64,000 bases of DNA from Pseudomonas sp. ISL-84 (GTDB lineage Bacteria > Bacillota > Bacilli > Bacillales > Cytobacillaceae), in the NCBI GenBank assembly GCA_018613035.1, contig JAGGRA010000068.1:1-64000 (forward strand), written 5' to 3'. The position numbers were made by a program, and so were the translations under genes. A model generated the notes under the pieces. That model saw nothing but the letters and a program-made list of their open reading frames with translations. It did not search any database and was not told the DNA's origin. Shown one piece after another: positions 26,509 to 34,668 of this stretch; positions within the stretch are counted from its first letter, which is position 1; each line of letters begins with the position of its first letter.

Positions 26509-26648
26509 TAGCAATTAATATTGTTGATTTCATTAAACTGTATAACTGTATGGATTTTCGCCTGCGTTCCCGTTTGAAAGAGATATTTCCTCAGAATCAT
26601 AGAAACAACCTGCACCATATAACCAGCTCTAAATCTTTTAAGTAGAGA

Positions 26649-26692
26649 ATACCAAACCCCTGTTAATTGAGGATGTAACAGGGGTTTGATAT
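26649..26692 (-). terminator. Hairpin after second immunity-like gene
   Basis: A 17-bp stem (ATACCAAACCCCTGTTA / TAACAGGGGTTTGATAT, one wobble) just past the stop of the gene at 26710. No proper T-run follows, so termination strength is uncertain. Confidence 0.6.
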
Positions 26693-26709
26693 AAAAATGT
26701 TTACTTTAT

Positions 26710-26955
26710 TTAAAGTATATAATTATCCCATTCTATTCTCTTTACATCTTCTACAGTAGGAGATGCCACTGGATTTTCATAATTAATTTCTGTTCGGGCT
26801 GTATCAACAGCAATATTTTTGGGGTGTTCCCATTCATTTTCACATTCACTACATAAAAGATATAGTAACCCAGTTTTGCTATCTTTTACAATCTCAACCC
26901 AACCTTGATCACAAATAGGACACCATTTTACTTTAAAAATATTTTCTTGATACAT
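26710..26955 (-). CDS. Zinc-ribbon protein, candidate immunity protein
   Basis: An 81-residue protein with a four-cysteine ribbon (WCPICDQGWVEIVKDSKTGL, then LLCSECENEWEHP) and an acidic tail. It starts 17 bp after the end of a toxin-tip fragment (26972-27160) and lies upstream of the Rhs remnant. This toxin tip/immunity spacing suggests it is the immunity protein of that displaced tip. GGAGAATGAATTTTT precedes its ATG. Specific family not known. Confidence 0.6.
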   Translation of the reverse strand: MYQENIFKVKWCPICDQGWVEIVKDSKTGLLYLLCSECENEWEHPKNIAVDTARTEINYENPVASPTVEDVKRIEWDNYIL

Positions 26956-26971
26956 AAAAATTCATTCTCCT

Positions 26972-27160
26972 TTATCTACCCTGTGAAGGATAACCTGTAA
27001 TTATATTGCTTGTCCCTTCCCGAACAACAATTGTAACATAATTTAGATTTTTTCCACTTCCTTCATAACCGCCTGAATAACCTGCATTTGGATAAGGGAT
27101 ATTGTATCTTTTTTTAATTCTCTTTATTGAATTACCCTTCGGGAATGTATGTGCCAGCCT
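26972..27160 (-). pseudogene. C-terminal fragment of a second polymorphic toxin
   Basis: The startless frame RLAHTFPKGNSIKRIKKRYN to NYVTIVVREGTSNIITGYPS reads like the last strands of BECR-fold (barnase/EndoU/colicin E5/RelE-like) toxin tips of CdiA/Rhs proteins. It ends with TAA 17 bp before the immunity-like gene. A stop precedes it, so only the tip end remains. Confidence 0.5.
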
Positions 27161-27563
27161 TTATTTCTAATGTGAGCATGATAGGTTACACACTCTTTAT
27201 GTTCGATACTTTATAAATAAATAAAATTATGAAAAAATAATTTTTTTCCTTTTTGAACAATAGCTAACTTAGTCGTGAACTGAAAAAACCTGGTGAGATA
27301 ATTTACTCCCCAGGTTTTGTATTCCTTCTTTAAGGAAGTTGCACATCAACAGCAACATAATTCATAATATTCGACACTACCAAACACTTATGTTTTTGCT
27401 TAGATATTTCTAGGTGATCTGGTAAAAACCTTGTAAACGAAATTGCCGAGGCCGGTTAACTGGTCGGGTTTTCAAAAACATCTTGAGGAAGATCAAGCCA
27501 ATCTCACTTTGACTTTTTGAGTTATAAAAAAAGCCCTTCTAGACCCTTTAGGAAACTGTACTC
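27161..27563. other. Intergenic region with terminator-like hairpin
   Basis: A stem AAAACCTGG / CCAGGTTTT with A- and T-runs lies at 27283-27318 and can act on both strands. No gene was found. Confidence 0.5.
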
Positions 27564-27878
27564 CTAATGTTCTCTTTTATCATGTGTTACGACTACAAAT
27601 TGTTCCTCTTCAGGATCTACATATAAACAATAATCGTTCTCCTGACTTACACCCAACTGTTTTCTAATTTCTGTAGGTATTGTAACTCCACCCTTTGGGG
27701 AAACATACCGCTTATGTTCGTAAGTACGGTAATCTGGCCTTTTGATAATGATCCTTCCATTTGAGCTAATTACATCTACATGCTCACCACAAGAAAATCC
27801 AAAAGCTTCTCTCCAACGTGTCGGGAGAATGATCATACCCGATTTAGGAAATTCCCTACTCCGGAACATTAACTCCAT
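27564..27878 (-). CDS. SpoVT/AbrB-family DNA-binding protein
   Basis: A 104-residue protein with two swapped-hairpin AbrB domains in tandem: RSREFPKSGMIILPTRWREA (about 5-45) and YVSPKGGVTIPTEIRKQLGV (about 55-95). Such doubles are seen in archaeal and plasmid regulators rather than in AbrB itself. I chose the ATG at 27878 (MELMFRSR) after GGGGGTGGG; GTG and ATG codons further upstream lack ribosome sites. It may be an antitoxin-like or transition-state-type regulator; no toxin partner is adjacent. Confidence 0.75.
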   Translation of the reverse strand: MELMFRSREFPKSGMIILPTRWREAFGFSCGEHVDVISSNGRIIIKRPDYRTYEHKRYVSPKGGVTIPTEIRKQLGVSQENDYCLYVDPEEEQFVVVTHDKREH

Positions 27879-28413
27879 TTTCCCACCCCCAATCATAGTG
27901 TATTTCCCCACCGTATTGAAGCATAAAACAAAATGGGAAGAATAAGCCTTTTATCTTATCATTATAAAATCCAACTAAATAACAGAAAACCATCCAAAGT
28001 CATGAAAACAGAAGGTTATTTTGCAAGGACTTTTTAGTATCATGTTTATTTTAACTGAAAAACGAAAAAACTATTTGCCCGTTTAGTTAGCTGCCGTTTC
28101 ATGCATTTTTTGCTTGTCAAATACACCTATACCATGGATTTACACTGATTATTGACAATAAGCATGCTAGCTTAGGACTCAATCAATCAATCAAACAATC
28201 AAACCTCACCCTTCCTTCATCTTCTTAACAAGCCAATCAATGGGAAGGAAGCTGACAATCGCTTTCCTTGACGGTTCCTTTTTCTCCAACTAAAAAACAG
28301 CATTAGGTTTATTCCCATGCTGTTTTTTACCGTCCGTATGTGGTAATCCTTTAGAACTTGGAAGTATAGTTAATTCTATTACTATATTATTTCTTATCTA
28401 AAACTATCTCGGT
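27879..28413. other. Intergenic region with terminator
   Basis: A stem AAAAAACAGCAT / ATGCTGTTTTTT at 28292-28328 lies past the phosphatase gene and can work in both directions. A tandem CAATCAAT run occurs near 28180-28205. No gene seen. Confidence 0.55.
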
Positions 28414-30393
28414 TCAACCTTCTGGCTCAAAGTCTTGAATAATACTTCCCATCTCATCAAAATAAATCTTTTGAACATCATCATATACACGACGTTCTGT
28501 CCGGACTAAATCATAGTTATCATCTAGGATTGGGAAGATGTAGACTGGTGTTAATGTTAGTTCTGCGCCATATGAAGTTTTTTTGAAGTCCATTTGTAAA
28601 TGTCCGTAATGTAATCCACCATCAATTAAGTGTTTTACTCCATTTTCATTCGTTTTCCATAATTCCGGCTCATCTTGAGTTGCACTCCATTGAGTGTAGG
28701 TATTATAGTCTTGTGGCACAAAATTTCCGTTTTCATCTTTAATCATCTTTTCTCCACGTAAACCATCAGAGGCTACACCCACGTCGTAAGAATGAAAACC
28801 AGTGCCATCTCCATCTAAATCCACCCAGCTGCGTTCAAACATTTCATCATGTCCAGAAATAACGGTAGCTACACCATACTTTTCAAATAATGGCGAATAT
28901 ACACGCATTGCCACACCAGATTGGTTGTCTGCTTTTTCATGATTTGGCGGCGCACCATGAACACCGCTTGAATAAGCAGAATGGTGAAATTGTACGAGAA
29001 TGATTTGTCCTTTTTCACGGGCATCTTTTAATTGTTCTTCTACCCACTTGTATTGCTCAGTACCTGGATTAAAGTTTGGTAAGTCTGAACCCATGGATGT
29101 TATACCCTTGAAAAGCTTTGTATATGCACTATTATAAGCTTTAAATGTAAATTCACCTTGGGTATCTGTAGTAATGTACGGATCACCTTCTACACCTTGT
29201 CCTGCCCAGACTGCTTCGTTTAATACAGAGTCATTTTTACTATATACTGTACCTGTAAAAGTATTTGTTTTGGTTGATTCATCAGGGATTCCATTTGTTG
29301 AATCCAAGGTTAATAATGTAACCGGACCAATATCTGTTCGGTAATATGAATCTTTATACTGAGGATTTTCCGCATCACCAGGAGTGTCGAAGTATTCATG
29401 GTACTTATTGCGAGAAATTACTGCTGGTGTACGATCATTATCACTACCATATCCACCATTAATGGATGCATAAGTTTCCCAGTTTCCTAGTGCTGGTAAT
29501 AACGGCGTATTTGAGGATATATTTGTAAACTCACCTGCAAAGTGCCTCCAAAACTCATCCCAAGCAGGTTGGTATCCTGCACCTTGTGCTAAATCACCAG
29601 CAATAATTAATGCATCCGGGTCAGCAGCTTCAATATGAGCTAGGTTTTCATTTAAAGCCGTTTGTTGATCTAGTGGATAACGCACTAAAAATGTATTATT
29701 GCGTGCTTTATTTCCATATTTCTTATCAAAATCAGATCCTTCACCAGGACGTTCCTCTGAACCTGGAGCATAGGAATTTACAGTATGCAATTCCCACTCA
29801 CGATGCTCTAATGCCCCATATGGTTCTGTTTCTGTATCGGAAAAGGCAATTAATGACAATTCATCCCAATTTTCACGTTCAGGAAAAGTTTCAAATTTAG
29901 AAGTATGGGTTTCTTTTCCTTGTTTTATGATAATAGTATATGTTGAATTTGGTTCTAACCCATCAATTGTTACTGAATGTTTATAGTTAGAATTTGATTC
30001 TAGCCATGATCCCTGTGGAATCGTTTCTATTACGCCATTGCCACTGTTATAAGTTAATTCTTGTTCTAATTCCTTTTCTGTATACTCCATTAACCCCATG
30101 TATTGTGGAGTAGAAGCCACTTTTTTTGCCATCATTCCAGGACCAGTTACAATGACTCTACCAGGTTCATTTAACTCAGATACCCAGTTAACTGTCATAG
30201 AAGTACTCGTTGGAGATTGCAAATAGGGTAATACACGGAATCCTGTTTCTGGTACACGTAATTTTGATTCTGAATGCTCTTGAACCTCCTTCTTTTTTGC
30301 AGCTTCGCTTTCTGGCACTAGTGGACTTGCAACAACTATTAAGGAAGCAAGTGTCGAAATGGCTAGCCTATTTAAAAATAAATTCTTCTTCAT
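28414..30393 (-). CDS. Secreted purple-acid-phosphatase-like metallophosphoesterase
   Basis: A 659-residue exported enzyme. Signal peptide: MKKNLFLNRLAISTLASLIV, cleaved near PESEAA. A fibronectin-III-like N-terminal domain (FRVLPYLQSPTSTSMTVNWV, to about 170) precedes a calcineurin-like metallophosphatase domain. Metal-motif segments: LIAFSDTETE (about 183), IIAGDLAQG (266), ALGNWETY (304), QFHHSAYSS (469) and VISGHDEMFE (513). GNWE and GHDE replace the usual GNHE and GHxH, as in some family members. It should release phosphate outside the cell. Three PhoP boxes upstream predict induction on phosphate starvation. Start follows AAGGGAGAGAAACT. Confidence 0.85.
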   Translation of the reverse strand: MKKNLFLNRLAISTLASLIVVASPLVPESEAAKKKEVQEHSESKLRVPETGFRVLPYLQSPTSTSMTVNWVSELNEPGRVIVTGPGMMAKKVASTPQYMGLMEYTEKELEQELTYNSGNGVIETIPQGSWLESNSNYKHSVTIDGLEPNSTYTIIIKQGKETHTSKFETFPERENWDELSLIAFSDTETEPYGALEHREWELHTVNSYAPGSEERPGEGSDFDKKYGNKARNNTFLVRYPLDQQTALNENLAHIEAADPDALIIAGDLAQGAGYQPAWDEFWRHFAGEFTNISSNTPLLPALGNWETYASINGGYGSDNDRTPAVISRNKYHEYFDTPGDAENPQYKDSYYRTDIGPVTLLTLDSTNGIPDESTKTNTFTGTVYSKNDSVLNEAVWAGQGVEGDPYITTDTQGEFTFKAYNSAYTKLFKGITSMGSDLPNFNPGTEQYKWVEEQLKDAREKGQIILVQFHHSAYSSGVHGAPPNHEKADNQSGVAMRVYSPLFEKYGVATVISGHDEMFERSWVDLDGDGTGFHSYDVGVASDGLRGEKMIKDENGNFVPQDYNTYTQWSATQDEPELWKTNENGVKHLIDGGLHYGHLQMDFKKTSYGAELTLTPVYIFPILDDNYDLVRTERRVYDDVQKIYFDEMGSIIQDFEPEG

Positions 30394-30426
30394 AGTTTCT
30401 CTCCCTTGTCTCGCTATTTATGTCGA

Positions 30427-30469
30427 ATAATACTGAATGAATGTATAGCTAATGTTAAGTTAATGTAAA
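30427..30469 (-). promoter_or_regulatory. Pho box and -10 of the phosphatase gene
   Basis: Reading toward the gene: TTTACA, 5 bp, TTAACA, 5 bp, TATACA, then TATTAT as a -10 at 30427-30432. This is the 11-bp-spaced TT(A/T/C)ACA array bound by PhoP~P in Bacillus. No -35 box is needed at such promoters. Confidence 0.7.
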
Positions 30470-30662
30470 AAAATACTAAAATAGATAAATATCAGGCTAT
30501 CTACTTCTATACTCCTTTTCTCCGCAAGTACTTACCAAAGACTATTGCTATAATTAGTTTATATTTAAATCAGAATCTCTCTACCTCCTGAAAGAAGAAA
30601 GGTACCTTCAATTCTACCATTTGGAATTTATAGGAAGGTGAAAATATAAAAATTTAAAATTA

Positions 30663-30824
30663 TTATTTCTCACTTAGAAATTTATAAATTAACTCATCCA
30701 ATTCTCTGCTGTATTTAATTGTTTCAGGGTGAGTTAATCCATTTTGAATTCCTGAGGTAATCATTTTTTTTCTAAGCTTTAAAATTTCATCTAAAATGTT
30801 ACCCGAAGTAGCCGTTATGTTCAT
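30663..30824 (-). CDS. Spo0E-like aspartyl-phosphate phosphatase
   Basis: A 53-residue protein starting at ATG 30824 after AAAGGAGA. It carries the Spo0E-family helical hairpin: LRKKMITSGIQNGLTHPETI then the SxELD motif (YSRELDELIYKFL). Family members dephosphorylate Spo0A~P and so delay sporulation; the SQELD motif here is SRELD. A plasmid copy could hold its host in the vegetative state. The longer upstream frame is not coding. Confidence 0.85.
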   Translation of the reverse strand: MNITATSGNILDEILKLRKKMITSGIQNGLTHPETIKYSRELDELIYKFLSEK

Positions 30825-30965
30825 TAACTTAATTTCTCCTTTGTCGAATTGCAGTAGTATAGAATTTACTTTTATCTTTTCGACAAAAAGCAAAGGGGAT
30901 AAACGGATTCGACAAAAGAGGTTAAAATGTTGCAAATTTCTACCAATATTAATACACAGTACAAA
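30825..30965. other. Intergenic region before repeat copy 2
   Basis: A short stretch that should contain the Spo0E-like promoter; CGACAAAAAGCAAAGG and ATTCGACAAAAGAGG are similar phrases near 30880 and 30907. Confidence 0.35.
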
Positions 30966-31210
30966 GATATACCGCAATTAAAAGTCCCTTTATAAGAAAG
31001 TTTAATTTAAAATCGTCTTTTTCGACCATTTTTACGTAAATCTACATTACTCACGGGTTTTCTCGTATCGTCCACAAGTGTTTTACCTCTAACTTGCAGA
31101 AATAAAAGAGTATAGGTAACTCTTTAGTTTTTTCTTGCTTCATCAGGGTGAAACACTGATGAAGCTCGGCTTGCTGGGGTTCAATGCCCCCGCTAGCCGA
31201 AACTTCATGA

Positions 31211-31239
31211 TAAAAAAAGAAGAAGAGGTTGCCCCCTTC
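31211..31239 (-). terminator. Terminator of JAB gene copy 2
   Basis: GAAGGGG-GCAA-CCTCTTC stem followed by T-run on the minus strand, equivalent to the one at 21401. Confidence 0.8.
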
Positions 31240-31247
31240 CTCCCTCC

Positions 31248-31700
31248 TTACATGTATCCTTTTTCTTTCATGCTGTAATAGTCATCTTTATCGTTCACGA
31301 TAAGATGATCCAGTACCTCGATTCCTAAGATGCTGCCGGACTCTGCCAGCCGCTTCGTAACCTCTATATCTTCTCTCGATGGTTGAACGTCTCCTGAAGG
31401 ATGCTGGTGACTAACAATAATGGAAGAACTGTTATTCAGAATGGCAGATTTGAATACTTCTCTCGGTGACACGATACTGGCATTCAGGCTGCCAACATGA
31501 CAGCGATGAACAGCTATAATGCGATTTTTTGTGTTCAGGCACATGACAAAGAATACTTCCCGATCCTCATCCCCAATAAACTTCGCTGCGGCTTTCGCAC
31601 CATCTTCCGGGCTGCGTACGATATATTGTTCGCCGCCTTCTACCTCTTGAATGATTTGCTTAATACGTTGGATTTCATATACTTTTTCTATTTTTAGCAC
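31248..31700 (-). CDS. JAB/RadC-domain protein, copy 2, with damaged start
   Basis: Nearly identical to the protein at 21439 and with the same zinc motif (VSHQHPSGDVQPSREDIEVT). At the position of the copy-1 start ATG this copy has ATA (IEKVYEIQ), so translation must use the GTG at 31700, which is only about two bases from AAAGGAA, or another poor codon. Expression may be much reduced. The reading frame is intact. Confidence 0.75.
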   Translation of the reverse strand: MLKIEKVYEIQRIKQIIQEVEGGEQYIVRSPEDGAKAAAKFIGDEDREVFFVMCLNTKNRIIAVHRCHVGSLNASIVSPREVFKSAILNNSSSIIVSHQHPSGDVQPSREDIEVTKRLAESGSILGIEVLDHLIVNDKDDYYSMKEKGYM

Positions 31701-32246
31701 TTCCTTTCTTTGTTTGATAAGGAAGCAATGATGGGCGCAAACCGTGTGAAGGGTTCGCTTACGAAGAAGCGAACTCGCCAGCCAGGCATAGACAGCAGGC
31801 CTGATCTTTGCCTGCTGTCGTTCAAAATCGAGTGAAGCCCAATGACTTAGGGGAAGTTAAAAAGCGTATTGGGCTTTTTTATCTGCCCCTTAGCCTAACT
31901 TGGCTTGGCCGATTTTGTTTGCCTGGCGCCAGCCCTTCATTCGGTCATAAGCCCACTCATTATAATAGGAAGAACAAAGAAGGAGTCTTTCCGTCCGAGC
32001 GGGCGGTCGTTTTAGGCCGTAAGGCTTGAGACCGGCCTCTTGGCCAAGGGTTCGATGCCCGATGGCCATGAAGCACTTAGTCCAGGTGCCTCCGGGGCGG
32101 GGGATCTCGAAGGGATCAGCACCGGCTGGCAGCCGCCGGCTCGATGCCGGAAGCTGCCAAAGGAAAAGCTCCATCCGTTCCAGCTGCTCTGCAGCTTAAC
32201 GAGATGGAGCTTGCCGAGTCATGCGAAGCTATGGATCGGTCGGCTT
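31701..32246. ncRNA. Structured leader/non-coding element, copy 2
   Basis: Same stem-loop series as 21883-22440, with T-loop-like apices TTCGATG at 32051 and CTCGATG at 32140 and the AGCTCCATC/GATGGAGCT hairpin near 32167-32210. Several stems show paired changes or stay paired despite substitutions. The final T-loop hairpin of copy 1 is cut off. Confidence 0.55.
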
Positions 32247-32822
32247 TGAAATCATGCTGTCTTCGTATAGTTCAAACCACTTACTCTTTTTCATATCATA
32301 TGCACAGATCTCCTTTTCAATCTGTTGCATCTGATCCTCTAAAGGCTTAATCGTGCTATTTCTTTTCTCGTTAATATTATTTACAAGGTCTTTTAATATA
32401 TTTTCGTTAAATAAGCTGAGGTGGATCTTATCAAACACGAATTGTTCCACTGCGTCTGCTTTTACACTATTTGACCTACAAGCTGCTATTCCTTTGTTCC
32501 TCCATGCTCCACACTGATAATATCTGTGGATAACATAGCTTCCATCTTTATGCTTTTTCTTTACCCTACCAGCAACCATAGACCCTCCACACATAGGGCA
32601 CTTTATAAGGCCGGTTAAAGGATAAGAACCGCTATATATTCTATTAGGTTTATTGGACCTTTCACTATACAGTTTTTGGACCCTTTCCCATAATTCAATA
32701 GGTATTATAGGCTTATGCTCACCGTCAACAATAATAGGATTTTTATTCACCCCCTTTCTTCTTTTCTCACTCCAGTTTTCTCTGCGATTAAATCTGATTT
32801 TGCCAATGTATATTGGATTCAT
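32229..32822 (-). pseudogene. Fragment of a large serine recombinase
   Basis: The frame starts at the recombinase-domain boundary NPIYIGKIRFNRRENWSEKR and includes the zinc ribbon (LIKCPMCGGSMVAGRV ... YYQCGAWRNKGIAACRS) and the start of the coiled coil. The catalytic N-terminus is missing: upstream, TRMA is followed by a stop before FIINAVKEIL. The C-terminus ends inside the repeated element at 32247, its last residues (SKPTDP) coming from that element. It is a leftover of a phage/transposon-type recombinase and cannot be active. Confidence 0.85.
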
Positions 32823-33182
32823 TAGGATTTCTTTAACAGCATTTATAATAAATCATGCCATTCGGGTGTCTTAAATCCTCTTATAACTAATCATTTAAGA
32901 TAATTAACTTTTTTCCGTATTAATAATTTTGAATTTCATACTTAGTTTTAAACTCCACTATATCCTAAATCAGTGTTAAAATGGTCAGAAAAACCATATT
33001 ATTACACGAAAAAAAAGCCACATGACCCGTAAACTCTTTAATATCAAGGTTTACAAGGCTATGTGGCTTTTTTTGGCGATTTTGGGGTACCCCAGAATTA
33101 TGCGCTTTTTCGCGTGTGGTCCTGACGTGGTCTTCATATTGAAAGGTGTAGAGATATGACCACCCCCAGGATATTGAGTATT
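32823..33182. other. Intergenic region with strong bidirectional terminator
   Basis: The hairpin AAAAAAGCCACAT ... ATGTGGCTTTTTT with an inner GTAAAC/GTTTAC pair lies at 33009-33074 and ends the hsd operon. No gene was found. Confidence 0.7.
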
Positions 33183-34667
33183 CTATATAATGTTTATTAA
33201 TTGTTTGTTATATGGTAATAGTTCTTCAATTTTTGCAACAATACGCTTTTGTTCCTCCAGTGGAGGAAGTGGAAAAACAAATCTTTTAAGCTTCTCGGCA
33301 TTTATATTCGATTGTCCAATCGCATCTGATTTTACAGTTTGACAATATCTCCAGTAGTAATCTGATTGCATAACAAAATTAATATAATCACTAATCACTA
33401 TCACAGGAGTAAGTCTAACTAAATATCCTGCATATATTGCTGGAAGTTCTTCCTTATAAATCGCTGTTTTCCCAACAAGATCACGACTATTAGTACGATT
33501 AAATAGTAAATCATTTTTCTCCAATTTATATTTTTCAATATCGCCATCATCGAGACTATAAACCAAGTCACTATAATCAATTTTACCACCTTGAAGATTT
33601 CCCATTCTAAGTACAGCTATCTTTCCTTCTTTAGAAGATTTTTTTGAAGTGCCATACATAATATTGGAACATACTTGCCCTATCGAAACCCATTTCCAAC
33701 TCTCTGGAATCTCAAATGAGATATCATCTTCTCTAATTTCTGGAAGCGACTTTTCTTTCCTTATCTTGCCTTCTTTAACCAGCTTTTCTTTTTCTTCTTG
33801 AATCAACTGATACAGTTCTTCAGCAGCACCCTCTTCTTCTCTCTGTTCAACCAACTTACCTTCGATCGCATATTGCAAAATAGATTTTTGCATATCCCCC
33901 GGAAATTTTTGGTTCAGCTCCTCTACTTCTGTATATGCTTTATCGTATTTCTCCACATAAGACATGAGTTCTTCTACCTTTGCTACAACACGCTTTTGTT
34001 CCTCAAGTGGAGGGAGTGGCAGACAGTACATATTCATCCTTACCATTGTTAAGGTCGATACTGTTGTACCTCCTGAATTATTTTTTATTTGTGTCTCCAT
34101 GAGTTTTGATTCCATAATTAATTTAATATATTCTGAGGACACATCGCAAAAATTTTCTAAACAAATTACACTTGCATCTTTATAATAGAATATATCATTA
34201 TCTTTAACGATGTAAGTTTTACCAAGAGTTCCTACAGCAGTAACCATTAAATCTCCTGCCTTTGGTACTCCAGATTCTGCAAACTTATTAAATAATTCTT
34301 CGTCTATAAATAACTCATTATCTACTTTTCCAAACTCAGCTAATTTACCAATTTCCCTAGCTCTGTAAAAAGGAATACCTTCCTTTCTCCAATCAGATTG
34401 ATGGACACGCCTAGCTGATACAACATTTACAATTTCACCAAATCTAACCCATACCCAACTTTCTGGAATGTCAAAAGGAATTTCATCTTCTTTGATATCT
34501 GGCAGTTTTTTTTGCTTTTTTATTTTTCCTTGTTTAATCAGCTTTTCTTTCTCTACTTTTATCTGCTCTAGCAGTTCTTTAGCAGAACCTTCTTCTTCTC
34601 GCTGTTCCACCAACTTCCCTGAGACAGCAAGTTGAAGGACACTATTTTTTAAGTCTTGTGCATCCAT
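33183..34667 (-). CDS. hsdS: Type I restriction-modification specificity subunit
   Basis: A 494-residue DNA-recognition subunit with two target-recognition domains (about 60-210 and 310-460) and two conserved spacers. The spacer text GKLVEQREEEG...EKEKL.K.GKI...LP.I.ED.I.F.IPESW occurs at about 15-75 and 265-325, and LPLPPLEEQKRxVAKxEEL ends each half. It sets the bipartite target of the methylase and nuclease complex. Start ATG 34667 (MDAQDLK) follows GGAGGTAATTAAA in the end of hsdM; an ATG five codons upstream lies inside this ribosome site. Last gene of hsdRMS. Confidence 0.9.
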   Translation of the reverse strand: MDAQDLKNSVLQLAVSGKLVEQREEEGSAKELLEQIKVEKEKLIKQGKIKKQKKLPDIKEDEIPFDIPESWVWVRFGEIVNVVSARRVHQSDWRKEGIPFYRAREIGKLAEFGKVDNELFIDEELFNKFAESGVPKAGDLMVTAVGTLGKTYIVKDNDIFYYKDASVICLENFCDVSSEYIKLIMESKLMETQIKNNSGGTTVSTLTMVRMNMYCLPLPPLEEQKRVVAKVEELMSYVEKYDKAYTEVEELNQKFPGDMQKSILQYAIEGKLVEQREEEGAAEELYQLIQEEKEKLVKEGKIRKEKSLPEIREDDISFEIPESWKWVSIGQVCSNIMYGTSKKSSKEGKIAVLRMGNLQGGKIDYSDLVYSLDDGDIEKYKLEKNDLLFNRTNSRDLVGKTAIYKEELPAIYAGYLVRLTPVIVISDYINFVMQSDYYWRYCQTVKSDAIGQSNINAEKLKRFVFPLPPLEEQKRIVAKIEELLPYNKQLINII

Positions 34668-34668
34668 T

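Larger units (their letters stand above)
30966..32247. repeat. Long direct repeat, copy 2 (JAB gene plus structured element)
   Basis: Matches 21179-22440 from ATACCGCAATTAAAA onward. It breaks off at 32247, inside the last stem-loop, where a serine-recombinase fragment begins. The two copies differ by scattered substitutions, so they are not a recent duplication. Confidence 0.85.
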
